DNA of 64,000 bases from Enterovibrio norvegicus DSM 15893 (GTDB lineage: Bacteria; Pseudomonadota; Gammaproteobacteria; Enterobacterales; Vibrionaceae). A model generated the notes under the pieces. The model was not told the DNA's origin. It made no database searches and saw nothing but the letters and a program-made list of their open reading frames with translations. This document shows, piece by piece, positions 25,146 through 34,492 of the stretch. Both the position numbers and the translations under genes were made by a program. Each line of letters opens with the position of its first letter. Position 1 is the first letter of the stretch. The stretch is from the NCBI RefSeq assembly GCF_900115495.1, contig NZ_FOWR01000028.1, positions 1-64,000 on the forward strand, given 5' to 3'.

Positions 25146-25748
25146 TTAGCTGCCCCTGCTCGATGAGCGTGATGACGATGACACGGACTTACCGAAGCCG
25201 CCGCGAGACATCACTTGACCGACGGTGCCGCCCTTACGGTTAATCGTGCTAGAACTGACGTTCACTGCCTTGTTCGCCACGTTGCCAAAAGATTTGCCGT
25301 CGCCAGAGAAGAACTTGCCACGGTAGCGATAAAGCGGTTGCGAGTAGTGGCGTTTTTTCTTGCGCTTGAAGTAATCGTCATCCAACCCTCGGGCGAAGAA
25401 GTACCCCGCGAGCGCTGGAATGAAAAACGATGAGTAGCGCTGACAACCGTCTAAGAAGTCCATTTCACATTCTTGTTGGTTGTAGTAACGCGGCGCGGAT
25501 TCAGCGGCGTCGCGTAAGGCTTCTTGATACGCGATTTCACATTCTTCCATTTGTTCAGGAAATGAATTCCCACATTGGCGTGGGTTTTCGAACACAAACC
25601 CTTCGGTTTCAGGTTCGAAAAAGCACCCTGAAATGCCGCCAACGAACGCGAAAGGGATCACGCGCGCAGCTTTGTTCATGGCGGAGCGTTTCACGTTGTT
25701 GCTTCGTTTTGAACGATTAGCGTGTTGCTCAGTATTGTGCTGCGTCAT
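25146..25748 (-). CDS. DUF1190 family protein (YgiB/YjfM-like)
   Basis: 200 residues. A hydrophobic lipoprotein-like segment near residues 28-42 ends in GGISGCF. Cysteine-rich blocks FENPRQCGNSFPEQMEECEIAYQEAL and QQECEMDFLDGCQ follow, then a low-complexity Ser/Gly/Arg C-terminus. This is the DUF1190 layout. The family is conserved next to YjfC-like synthetases but has no proven function. It is probably an envelope protein. Confidence 0.88.
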   Translation of the reverse strand: MTQHNTEQHANRSKRSNNVKRSAMNKAARVIPFAFVGGISGCFFEPETEGFVFENPRQCGNSFPEQMEECEIAYQEALRDAAESAPRYYNQQECEMDFLDGCQRYSSFFIPALAGYFFARGLDDDYFKRKKKRHYSQPLYRYRGKFFSGDGKSFGNVANKAVNVSSSTINRKGGTVGQVMSRGGFGKSVSSSSRSSSRGS

Positions 25749-25763
25749 GGTGTCTCTCCCGAA

Positions 25764-26180
25764 TTAATAGGTCAGACACGCGGCATTCAAAATGCCTATG
25801 GACACAGAGACGACCGCTAACACAATACCGGCTGGCAACTCATCGTTTTCGATACGCTTGGTCAGCTCTTTCAGCAGCAAAAAGCGCACTATCGCGAAGG
25901 CAATAAACTGCGCAACCATGGCAATCACGCCCCACACCATGAAATCGATGATGTTGACGGAGTTCTGCGCCGCCCCTGCAATGGCGAGACAGTAACCTAA
26001 GAATGCGCCGCCAAGCGCAACAGCAGCAGTGACACTTTTGTCATCTTTGATCAACGACCATTCATCGTATGGCGTGATGCGCACATAGATAAATTTGAAA
26101 ATGAGAACGAAGGCAATTGAGGTCGCGAAGTAGATCAGAAAGTTAGGAAGGCCGGAAAGTAGCCCTGCTAGCATGTCCAT
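25764..26180 (-). CDS. DUF350 membrane protein (YjfL-like)
   Basis: 138 residues with four hydrophobic helices in two similar halves (LIYFATSIAFVLIFKFIYVRI, AVALGGAFLGYCLAIAG, VAQFIAFAIVRFLL, GIVLAVVSVSIGILNAA). This is the DUF350 pattern. It is the first gene of the DUF350-DUF1190-yjfC operon, 15 bases before DUF1190. The role is unknown; membrane location is clear. Confidence 0.88.
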   Translation of the reverse strand: MDMLAGLLSGLPNFLIYFATSIAFVLIFKFIYVRITPYDEWSLIKDDKSVTAAVALGGAFLGYCLAIAGAAQNSVNIIDFMVWGVIAMVAQFIAFAIVRFLLLKELTKRIENDELPAGIVLAVVSVSIGILNAACLTY

Positions 26181-26378
26181 AGTGAGTCCCTGTTAGTAAT
26201 TCGATGAAGCGCCATCCTTGCGGTTCCATCACCCAGCATTTGCTGAGGATAGCGCGTGACTACTCTATCGAAATTCGTGAGCGGCATGTGTTCTAAAGAT
26301 TAAACAATGCGTTGATTAAGATATAAAAAGCGTAGGCGATGGACGCCGCTATTCAAAGCGGGTCCATGCCAAGGCTTG

Positions 26379-26550
26379 TTATTTTGAGGTGTGCATTTCT
26401 TGTGCGTGACGCTGCAATGCTTCCCGCGCTTTGATCAGGTTGCGGTGGTGGATTGCACTCAGGCTATCGAGAATGTCGGCTTTCCACTCGATCGCACGAG
26501 GACAACACTAAGCGCGCGAGGAACAACACGCTCGTAAAGTGCCAGTCCAC
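26379..26550 (-). pseudogene. Frameshifted small gene upstream strand of the yjf operon
   Basis: A GTG at 26548-26550 preceded by AAGGAAG opens a frame reading MDWHFTSVLFLARLVLSSC, which soon stops. The +1-shifted frame from about 26498 continues RAIEWKADILDSLSAIHHRN and LIKAREALQRHAQEMHTSK to a TAA at 26379. The two frames together would give a ~57-residue helical protein. I do not recognise the family. Confidence 0.4.
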
Positions 26551-26591
26551 GCTTCCTTATCGTTTCATTAGAAACATCATGTCTTGGGGTG

Positions 26592-27665
26592 TTAGAACCC
26601 TTTCTTAATATGGCGATGGCTGGATTGCACCGTGTTCACCATTTTGGTGAAGGCTTTATCCTTTGCGCGTTTTTGCGCCATGGTTGCCGAGTTTCTCGCG
26701 TCTTCACTTTGCAGTTTGATGTAGTTGTTGAGTCGACGTTCGTCGATGCTGCCAGATGCCAAGGCGTCACGAATGGCACAGCCCGGTTCGTTACCGTGTT
26801 GGCAATCGCTGAATCGACATTGTGATTCCAGTGCCTTGATGTCGGAAAACAAGGTATTGAGGCCGTCTTCGCTGTCGAAGATTTTTAGCTCTCGCATTCC
26901 CGGTGTATCCAATAACACTGCGCCAGAAGGCAAACAGTGCAGGCTTCTTGCTGTTGTGGTGTGGCGACCTTTGCTATCACTTTCACGAATACCGCCGGTT
27001 GCTTGCACGAAATCCCCCAACAAGGTGTTCACTAAGGTGGATTTACCCACGCCAGATGATCCCATCACGACCAGCGTTTTCCCCGGTTTTAGCCAAGGGC
27101 TAAGGGCGCTCTTGGTCTGTTCGTCGAGGGCGTTTACCGCTTCAACGGCCAAAAATGGCGCTAATGCTTCGACAGAACGAAGGGTGTCATTCACATCGAA
27201 CGCGTTGCCGTCTGCATCAAGGCTACTTTCAGCAAGGTCACGCTTGGTTAAGACCACCACAGGTTCAACGGATGCGTCCGCACACATCGCCAAATAGCGT
27301 TCGATGCGGTTCAGGTTGAAGTCATGATCCAACGCGCACACCACAAACGCGGTGTCGATGTTGGCGGCAATCAACTGTTCAATCACTTTCGTGCCTGCGC
27401 CTTTGCGCGCAAACAAAGATTGGCGATCGAGCGGGCGAATGAACTGACCGTCATCATCCAATAAAAGCCAATCACCAACCGTCATACTGGGAAACGATGG
27501 GCGGATTTCAAGCGATTCGATGCCCGATTCGCTGATCAGTACATAGTGGCCACGGTGATGCTCTGCAATTCTGGCGATACGACAATTTTCGTAATCTTCC
27601 AGAGTCAGTTGTTGTTGAAATACAGGTTGCCAGCCAAGTTGGCTCAATGTTTTTAAAGATGTCAT
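26592..27665 (-). CDS. rsgA: RsgA/YjeQ-type circularly permuted ribosome-assembly GTPase
   Basis: 357 residues. An N-terminal OB-like domain is followed by a permuted GTPase: TKRDLAE (G4) comes before GSSGVGKSTLVNTL (G1), then DTPGMREL (G3). The zinc segment CRFSDCQHGNEPGC follows. RsgA removes immature-subunit factors during 30S maturation using GTP. The sequence is divergent enough to be a second paralogue rather than the housekeeping copy. It has its own candidate promoter, a 13-codon leader ORF and several hairpins upstream. Confidence 0.9.
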   Translation of the reverse strand: MTSLKTLSQLGWQPVFQQQLTLEDYENCRIARIAEHHRGHYVLISESGIESLEIRPSFPSMTVGDWLLLDDDGQFIRPLDRQSLFARKGAGTKVIEQLIAANIDTAFVVCALDHDFNLNRIERYLAMCADASVEPVVVLTKRDLAESSLDADGNAFDVNDTLRSVEALAPFLAVEAVNALDEQTKSALSPWLKPGKTLVVMGSSGVGKSTLVNTLLGDFVQATGGIRESDSKGRHTTTARSLHCLPSGAVLLDTPGMRELKIFDSEDGLNTLFSDIKALESQCRFSDCQHGNEPGCAIRDALASGSIDERRLNNYIKLQSEDARNSATMAQKRAKDKAFTKMVNTVQSSHRHIKKGF

Positions 27666-27825
27666 TGCTTTTCCCTACGCACAGAGAGTCGCTCTGTGTG
27701 TTTGAGTAACAGAGTGTTGTAGGGTCGAATCAATTTGGAAAGACCCCGGTCGAGATTCACCGGGCAAAGGAAGGGTGTCGCTGAGGGCGTAAACGCGGTT
27801 TTACCGATCGTTTAAAATGCGCTAT

Positions 27826-27867
27826 TTAGCGTACGATTCCTGCCGGGTGGGTCATTGCTACAATCAT
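27826..27867 (-). CDS. 13-residue leader peptide upstream of rsgA
   Basis: ATG at 27865-27867 preceded by a near-perfect AGGAGG (spacing 7) opens MIVAMTHPAGIVR followed by TAA. The strong ribosome site on so short a frame, the same strand as rsgA and the hairpins after it are what translational attenuators look like. I do not recognise the peptide. Confidence 0.55.
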   Translation of the reverse strand: MIVAMTHPAGIVR

Positions 27868-27940
27868 TTTTTTCCTCCTGGTTGCGGTACTTTATTGGTT
27901 TTGGTATTGGTTCGTTCGACGCTTGCCGTCAATTGCGCGA

Positions 27941-27969
27941 ATTTATCATGAGTTTCTTTTCCCTGTAAA
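27941..27969 (-). promoter_or_regulatory. Candidate promoter of the leader ORF and rsgA
   Basis: On the minus strand TTTACA (27964-27969), a 17-base spacer and ATAAAT (27941-27946). Transcription would start about 65 bases before the leader ORF. Confidence 0.45.
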
Positions 27970-28073
27970 GAGTATTGATATAGCACCTGCACCCATGCAG
28001 TTTTATCGGGGAAGAGAAATAAATATTGGACAAGATGGGTGGGGGTATTGAATAGGGATGTATCAAATAAAAA

Positions 28074-28121
28074 CGTCGCCTATTGCCATGTGGGCACCAG
28101 AGGGATTAACGATAGGCGACG
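28074..28121 (-). terminator. Terminator of the 66-residue protein gene, with an alternative pairing
   Basis: CGTCGCCTAT (28074-28083) pairs with ATAGGCGACG (28112-28121); on the minus strand a TTTTTATTT run follows. The middle ATAGGCG (28112-28118) can instead pair with CGCCTAT at 28128-28134, over the stop codon of the gene. Confidence 0.6.
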
Positions 28122-28130
28122 TGATAACGC

Positions 28131-28331
28131 CTATTGGGCGTTAGTCTCTTGGTCCAGAAGTTTTCGCAGGTGATTACCTTTGTTGAGCTCGATTTTATAT
28201 GCAGCCAACAGGGTAGAAAGATCGCTGAGTTTTACGGTGCAGTTATCTGCCTTATCCATGGTGTTTGTTGCATCTTTATTGAGGCGTTCCAGTGTCTCGC
28301 GCATCGCGTAAGTATCGGTTGTGATCGACAT
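28131..28331 (-). CDS. Small hypothetical protein, 66 residues
   Basis: ATG at 28329-28331 with AAGGAGG upstream starts MSITTDTYAMRETLERLNKD; the frame extends further but without support. The product is predominantly helical and charged, with no signal peptide. The family is unknown. It has its own terminator. Confidence 0.65.
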   Translation of the reverse strand: MSITTDTYAMRETLERLNKDATNTMDKADNCTVKLSDLSTLLAAYKIELNKGNHLRKLLDQETNAQ

Positions 28332-28805
28332 TATTTTGCCTCCTTTCTTAACAGGTCGGCGACTATTTAAGCAGATGTTCCGGCACGTGAGCAATCGAGA
28401 TTTCCTGCTAGTCACTGAGAATCATTGATGGTGTGAATGAAAAAGATCACCTTTTGTGTCGGTAAAATGAAATGCCCAGAAAATCACCCTTTCGTTCGCT
28501 CATAGTAAAATTAATTAGTTACCTCGATATTTAATACTAAGGCGTCGAAAAGGCATCTCGTGCTTGGTGGTTGAAAATTAAGGGAACGGTCGTGTTTATC
28601 GGTTAGATATTTTGCGAGTTATGTCCAAAAAGACTGGCCGAGAGAGAGGGGAAATAAATCGAAACAAGGGATATTTCCACCAATATGTGAATACAATATT
28701 TTTGCCTCAGAGACATTGAATACTGTGCTGTTTGGGTAGAAACGTTAGGCAGAAGTTCGCGCCTTTCGTTATGATGAAAAACATAACGTCAGCACGGAGT
28801 AACAC
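28332..28805. other. Gene-free divergent region
   Basis: 474 bases between the small gene and the oligopeptidase gene. AT-rich, with no named site or credible ORF recognised. It must hold both promoters. Confidence 0.4.
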
Positions 28806-30872
28806 ATGTTCCGCTATCCCCAAACTCGCAAAGACGACACCGTTGATACCTATTTTTCCAACAATATTCCTGACCCTTATCGTTGGCTAGAAGACGATTT
28901 GAGCGATGAAACGGCCGATTGGGTAGATGCGCAAAATGCCGTGACCTTTGACTACCTTCGCGCGATTGAGTGCCGTGATGAAATCCGATTGCGCCTGATC
29001 CGTGCGAACGACTACGTGAAACAATCAAGCCCATTTGTTCGGGGAGATCACACCTACTTCTATCGCAATGATGGCTTACAAGATCACGCGATTCTATTCC
29101 GTTCAAAAACGCATCGTGACAATACAGACGCCTCTGAGCTAGAGATCTTTCTTGACCCCAACACATGGAGTGGCGAAGGCACTACGTCGCTTGATCGTCT
29201 GCAGTTTTCTCGTGATGACACTCTGGTGGCGTATTCTACGTCCGAGGGTGGTAGTGATTGGCGCACCGTGTATGTGATTGATGCAGAATCGGGCAAGGCG
29301 CTGGGTGATACCATCGAGAACGTGAAATTTTCAGGTATTTCGTGGCGCGGAAGTGAAGGCTTTTATTACTCGACCTATGACAAGCCGGAAGGCAGCGAAC
29401 TGTCAGCACGCACGGAGCACCATAAACTCTATTTCCACCGTATCGGCACAACGCAAAGCGACGATGAACTGGTATTTGGTGGCGAAGGTGACCCGCAATA
29501 TCGCTACGTGAGCGGTTACATGACGGAAGATGATCGCTTCTTGGTGATCAGTGGTGCGAATGCCACCTCGGGCAACATGCTCTATGTGCAAGACCTAAAA
29601 GCGGGCACGCCGTTAACCTGTTTAACACAAGATGATGCGTTCGACAGTGATGTGATCGAACATCACGACGGCACCCTCATCCTCTATACCAACCTCAACG
29701 CACCCATGGGGCGTATCGTTTCCGTGGATGCCACCACGCCGACACAAGAACATTGGCAAGATTTGATCCCTGAGACCGAGCATGAGTTAAGCATTGGTTC
29801 AGGGTGTGGGTATTTGTTTGTCAGTTACTTGGTCGACGTGCAAACCCAAGTCACCCAGTATCGGTATTCTGGCGAGAAGGTGAGAGACATTCAACTTCCT
29901 GATATTGGCAGTGCCTCAGGGTTCAGTGCGCGTGAACAAGAATCGGACTTGTTCTTTAGCTTTACCAATTACACCACGGCAAGCGCTATCTATCGCTACG
30001 ATCCTGAAAGCGGCGATGTGACCCTTTATCGAAAGAGTGAGTGTGTGATCGCCAGTGCCAAGCTGGAATCGAAGCAGGTGTTTTATACCTCCAAAGATGG
30101 CACCAAGGTGCCGATGACGATTTGCTATCGTAAGGGCATCACGCTGGACGGCAGTCACCCGACGATTTTGTATGGCTACGGCGGTTTTAATATCAGTCTT
30201 GAGCCTGCGTTTAATCCGAATGTCGCGACATGGATTGAGCTTGGCGGGATCTACGCTGTGGCGAACCTTCGCGGCGGTGGTGAATACGGAAAAGCGTGGC
30301 ACGATGCAGGGACACAACAGCAAAAGCAAAACGTGTTTGATGATTTCTTTGCGGCAGCGGAATACCTGATTGATGCAAAATACACATCATCAGAAAAGCT
30401 CGCGATCCGCGGTGGTTCTAACGGGGGTTTGCTGGTGGGGGCATGCATGACGCAACGACCAGAACTTTTCCGTGTCGCGTTGCCTGCGGTTGGCGTGTTA
30501 GACATGCTGCGTTATCACACCTTCACATCGGGTGAAGGCTGGGCGTATGACTTTGGCACCTCGGCGCAAAGCCAAGCAATGTTTGAATATCTGCTGGGGT
30601 ATTCGCCTGTTCATAACGTGAAAGAAGGCGTGGCGTACCCGTCAACCTTGGTGACGACAGCAGACCATGATGACCGTGTTGTACCTGCACATTCCTACAA
30701 GTTCATTGCAGAGCTTCAAGCCAAACATGTGGGCGAGAATCCTGTGTTCATTCGTATTGATGTGAATGCAGGCCATGGTGCTGGGATGCCTACCCACAAA
30801 GTGCTCGATTCGAATGCTGACGTGTATGCATTTTGCTTTGATCAAATGGGTGTCGAGCCGCGCTTTGACTGA
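28806..30872 (+). CDS. Prolyl oligopeptidase (S9A family)
   Basis: 688 residues. An N-terminal NNIPDPYRWLEDDLSDETADWV stretch and a beta-propeller are followed by the alpha/beta peptidase domain. Ser538 lies in RGGSNGGLLVGA, the Asp in DHDDRVVP (about 620-623) and His657 in NAGHGAG. GYGGFNISLEPAFNP and VANLRGGGEYGKAWHDAG are family signatures. It cleaves short peptides after proline. No signal peptide, so cytoplasmic. Monocistronic with a strong terminator. Confidence 0.95.
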   Translation: MFRYPQTRKDDTVDTYFSNNIPDPYRWLEDDLSDETADWVDAQNAVTFDYLRAIECRDEIRLRLIRANDYVKQSSPFVRGDHTYFYRNDGLQDHAILFRSKTHRDNTDASELEIFLDPNTWSGEGTTSLDRLQFSRDDTLVAYSTSEGGSDWRTVYVIDAESGKALGDTIENVKFSGISWRGSEGFYYSTYDKPEGSELSARTEHHKLYFHRIGTTQSDDELVFGGEGDPQYRYVSGYMTEDDRFLVISGANATSGNMLYVQDLKAGTPLTCLTQDDAFDSDVIEHHDGTLILYTNLNAPMGRIVSVDATTPTQEHWQDLIPETEHELSIGSGCGYLFVSYLVDVQTQVTQYRYSGEKVRDIQLPDIGSASGFSAREQESDLFFSFTNYTTASAIYRYDPESGDVTLYRKSECVIASAKLESKQVFYTSKDGTKVPMTICYRKGITLDGSHPTILYGYGGFNISLEPAFNPNVATWIELGGIYAVANLRGGGEYGKAWHDAGTQQQKQNVFDDFFAAAEYLIDAKYTSSEKLAIRGGSNGGLLVGACMTQRPELFRVALPAVGVLDMLRYHTFTSGEGWAYDFGTSAQSQAMFEYLLGYSPVHNVKEGVAYPSTLVTTADHDDRVVPAHSYKFIAELQAKHVGENPVFIRIDVNAGHGAGMPTHKVLDSNADVYAFCFDQMGVEPRFD

Positions 30873-30910
30873 CGTGATCGGTTAACGCGCGTTCGTTAAA
30901 ATAAGATCGA

Positions 30911-30939
30911 AAAAAACGCGCCAACAGGGCGCGTTTTTT
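30911..30939 (+). terminator. Intrinsic terminator of the oligopeptidase gene
   Basis: AAAAAACGCGCC (30911-30922) pairs with GGCGCGTTTTTT (30928-30939). The A-run makes it work in both directions, also serving the convergent pqi operon. Confidence 0.93.
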
Positions 30940-30989
30940 ATTGGGTAAAGCGGAATGCGTTGATCGCGACTTGGCGAAAATGCGAAGGT

Positions 30990-31604
30990 TCAGCGCGTTT
31001 TCACATAGCGCGCAATATCCTCGCTCACCTCAACCCACGCGGCCTGCAATGATTGCGTCAGGCCGACATAACCGTCTTGCTCTAATGGCACCGATTTGTT
31101 GAAGGTGTTTTTAATCACCAGTTGCTGATTAGCGTCATACAGTGACCAGCTGCCCACCACTTCTGCATCGCCATTTAGCCCGCCGTTAAAGCGCTCAACG
31201 AAAAGTCGCACGGCATAACTGGCTTTTTCTGCGGCTGCAGACTGCGGAATATCGCCGTCTTTTTCGATCAGCACCAACCAACCCGATAACTGCTGTGACA
31301 ATAAATTCGCCGTGGCGGATTCCAACATGTCAGCAGGCAGAATCGCCCACTGATGCCAAGTTGCAGCGCGGGCGCGGTAGTTGTCAACACGCTGTACCAT
31401 GCCGGGTTCGTTAAGCCCTGAATACATGTCGACGTTTTCAACAATGAGTTGCGGCTTCGATGCGGGTGTGGTCACCACCTTGTCTTCCGCCACAATGTCG
31501 AACTGGTAGTAAGACACTTTGCGTTCTGTCTGCGCTGAGCAGCCACTTAACACAACTAGAGCCGCAGCGAATCCCAATCCTGCGAGGGTGCGTTTCATGA
31601 TCAT
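30990..31604 (-). CDS. pqiC: PqiC/YmbA-type outer-membrane lipoprotein
   Basis: 204 residues with a lipoprotein signal (MKRTLAGLGFAAALVVLSGC; the Cys is acylated). A DUF330/ABC-auxiliary domain follows (YYQFDIVAEDK, RVDNYRARAATWHQWAILPADML). PqiC docks on the needle of PqiB at the outer membrane, in a lipid-trafficking MCE system between the membranes. The ATG at 31604 overlaps the pqiB stop by one base. It appears intact while pqiA and pqiB are frameshifted. Confidence 0.88.
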   Translation of the reverse strand: MIMKRTLAGLGFAAALVVLSGCSAQTERKVSYYQFDIVAEDKVVTTPASKPQLIVENVDMYSGLNEPGMVQRVDNYRARAATWHQWAILPADMLESATANLLSQQLSGWLVLIEKDGDIPQSAAAEKASYAVRLFVERFNGGLNGDAEVVGSWSLYDANQQLVIKNTFNKSVPLEQDGYVGLTQSLQAAWVEVSEDIARYVKTR

Positions 31605-33233
31605 TATTCATTTCCTCGGGCTTTGGGTTGCACATCGTCTTCATCAGGTTTATCAAAAATCAGTATGTTTGGATGTTCGCTGAGTTCTTCCGCCAACGGC
31701 TGAATTTGCTTCATCAGCACTTCCATGGATTGAATCGCGTTCTGGATGTCGTTATACAGCGGCGATCCTTTTTGATAACTCTGTAGCGTGGTTTGCAGTT
31801 CTTCCAAGCTCTCCGTGATTTCTTTTGGCACGCTTTCGATGTTGGCGCTGCTGACGATTTTCTCCGTTGAGCCTGCGAGCGACGAGAAAGACGCCAAGGT
31901 GTCGTCAATGCTGGCGAGGGTTTTCTCGATTTCCAGCGCATTGAGCTTATTGAGGAAGCCTGACATTTGGTCTGTAAGCTGGGTAAAGCCATCCGCGGTA
32001 CTTGGGATCACGTTATAACCGCCAAACGTTGCCGCATAGGGCTTCTCGTCGCGTTGACAAAAAGTCCACGTTGACGAACAACGCCCCCGTTATCAGGCTG
32101 CCTGTTTCCATGGAGGCGCGAAGGCCATTTTTCAGCCAAATACCGATATTCTTGCGCCAGAAGTTTTCGGCCAGCGCGACATCTTCATTGATGCGCGCAA
32201 ACTCCACTTTGATCAGCACGGGAATGTCAGTGTTGTTCTCTGTGACAAGCACCGGCATGCCGTCTTTTCCTTCGTTGAGAGGCACTTCAACGACGGTGCC
32301 TATGCGCACACCGCGGTATTCAACGGGCGCACCCGCGCGCAATCCGCGTATCGAGTGTTCAAACATCACGACATAGTATTGATAATCAGGGTAGCGTTCT
32401 TCCAAACTCTCGCTGTAGCTTTTGCTCAAGACAAACTGGCTGTTTTCTTTGGCGATTGCCCCCGGATCTTCGCGATTAGGCACCCCGAACGTGATGCCGC
32501 CATCCACGAATTTTGTCAGCGGGCCAGCGCGCACACTCAATCCATCAGCAGACAAATCCATTTCTAAGCCAGTTTCAACCCAGAACAGCGTTTTCTGTGT
32601 GATGAGGTTGTGATAAGGGTCTTGGATAAAAACCTGATAGTTCATCACTTGCTGTTGCCAATCGAACTGGGCTTTTTCGATAGTGCCAACATTGTAACCT
32701 TTGAAGTAAACCGGTGAGCCAACCGCCATCGCATCCGCGTTATAGCTGATCAACTCGTAGCGTTTCCCTTTAAGGTTTATGGACACTAATGGTGGTTCGG
32801 GTAGTACAGTGAATTCATCACTGTTTTCTTGTGCGTTGCCAGGGCGAAATTCAAAGTAGATACCTGAAAGTAATGTGCCCAAGCCACTGATACCCGATTG
32901 GTCTATGCGTGGTTGAACGGCCCAAATTTGCGCATCTTTAGTGAGAAGATCGTCATAGCGCTTTTCAATCTCCGCAGTGACTTCCACTTGGCGTCGATCA
33001 TCGGTGAGGTGAACTTCAGTGATCAACCCAATGGGGACGCTGCGTGTTTTTATTTGGGTTTTACCGGGGCTAATACCTTCCGCATTCGGCATCACAATGG
33101 TGATCATGGTGCCTTTGTCATCGAGATAAGCGTAGACCATCCAAATACCTAAAATCAGCGCCATCAGCGGCACAAACCAGATTTTGGATATGCCGTTGCG
33201 CTGTGTGATGACGGCGTTATCTGCCTCTGCCAT
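31604..33233 (-). pseudogene. pqiB: pqiB, MCE-domain protein, interrupted by a +1 frameshift
   Basis: The first frame (33233 to 32013) starts with a membrane anchor (KIWFVPLMALILGIWMVYAY). It contains MCE repeats (e.g. GISPGKTQIKTRSVPIGLITEV, GLRAGAPVEYRGVRIGTVVEV) and then degenerates into STRREALCGNVWRL-stop. The +1 frame continues exactly as a PqiB should, DEKPYAATFGGYNVIPSTAD through a coiled-coil needle to the stop at 31604. Removing one T from the five-T run (A-run at 32059-32063 on plus) restores one ~540-residue protein. PqiB forms the periplasm-spanning tube for lipid transport. This is either a true pseudogene or a homopolymer sequencing error. Confidence 0.85.
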
Positions 33234-33234
33234 A

Positions 33235-34492
33235 TTATTCCTTATCGGCGTATTTCTGCTCTAAATCCCAGAGCAATTTGGGGTCAAAACTGTGTGCCGC
33301 AATCATGGAGGCGATCACCATCAGTGAGAAATACACTGCGCCTACGCCCGGCACGATTTCCATCATGCCGGAGAGTTGCACCAGCGCGGCCAAAACGGCG
33401 ACGACATACACATCAATCATCGACCATTTCCCTAAAAATTCTGCAATCATGTAGATCTGCGTAAACGATAAACGGCAGATATTCTTCTGTTTGGTGACGA
33501 CCCAGCAGAACAGCGCAAACGCTGCCATTTTGGCGAGCGGTAGCATCACGCTCGCGACGAAAATAACGATGGCTATGGGATAAGACCCGTGTTCGATAAG
33601 AACAGCCACACCACCGATGATGGTTGAGGGTTCAGGCGAGTTAAGAAAAACGGTAATCAAAATCGGCGCGATATTCGCGGGGATATACAACATGAATCGT
33701 TGCTAACCACGCCAAGGTTTTCTGCACACTTTGTGGGTTGCGCGTATGGACGGCACTATGGCAGCGTGGGCATTCCGATTCTTTGGTGATCAAATCACAG
33801 GTGTGACAACCACCAACGTCTGAATCGATGGCGCGTCCGAGGGTGGGATACTGGGGATATTTGGAATGGTGGGAAATGCTGTCCCATAAATTCTGTCGAT
33901 GAATGTTGAGCATGGTCAGCAAGAAGAAGACCACGAAGCCAATGTACGCCCAGAATGACAGCCCCATCCCAATGTCTGCGAGTGAGGTGATTTTCACCAA
34001 ACTAACGAGTACGGCGACCAGAAAAATTTCTGGCATGCTCCAATCTTTGCAAAAGAAAATGGCTTTGGTCATGAAGATCTGCAGGGACGTCGGCAAGAGT
34101 TTGCGTAGCGGGGTATGCAGGAAAAACGCAAACAGCAGCAGACTGGCAGGCAGCATTGTTATGGTGGCGGCCATCAAAGCGCCCAGCGGCTCGTATTGGT
34201 GTTTCACCATCACGAGTGACACGTCCATCAACCCCATAGACTGGACGAGGCCTTGGCGAGAAAACGAAATCAGTTCAAACAGTAACGAGCATAATAAGAG
34301 AATGCTGGCAGTGGTCGCGAAGGCGATGACTTTTTCGTCATCATGTTTTGCGCCTTCCACAACATGCCCACCACAGACGCGACAAACCGCCACTTGATTC
34401 TCATTAAGCTCGGGCACATTCGATACGTGATCACAAAGGTGACATACAACCTGCAAACGGTATTTCCAACATTTATCCAATAGGTTAAGCAT
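33235..34492 (-). pseudogene. pqiA: pqiA, inner-membrane protein, interrupted by a +1 frameshift
   Basis: The first part (34492 to 33641) carries the zinc-ribbon cysteines CHLCDH and CRVCGGH and four membrane helices. A second ribbon (CHTCDLITKESECPRCH) and QSVQKTLAWLATI follow, where the frame goes wrong. The +1 frame from 33693 resumes with LYIPANIAPILITVF and four more helices to 33235. Deleting one base near 33694-33697 fuses them into a normal ~418-residue PqiA. The second part has no ribosome binding site. PqiA is the membrane partner of PqiB and the first gene of the operon, one base before pqiB. Confidence 0.85.

Larger units (their letters stand above)
27666..28130. other. Untranslated leader and intergenic region of rsgA
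   Basis: Reading toward rsgA, it contains a terminator for the preceding small gene, a candidate promoter, a 13-codon leader ORF (27826-27867) and hairpins. The hairpins are CCCGGT/ACCGGG at 27744-27763 and CACAGAG/CTCTGTG at 27680-27698, the last directly before the rsgA Shine-Dalgarno. Confidence 0.55.

Noticed and set aside
33235-33693. A separate second PqiA gene
   Set aside because: There is no ribosome site before its first ATG, and the join with the upstream frame matches one continuous PqiA.
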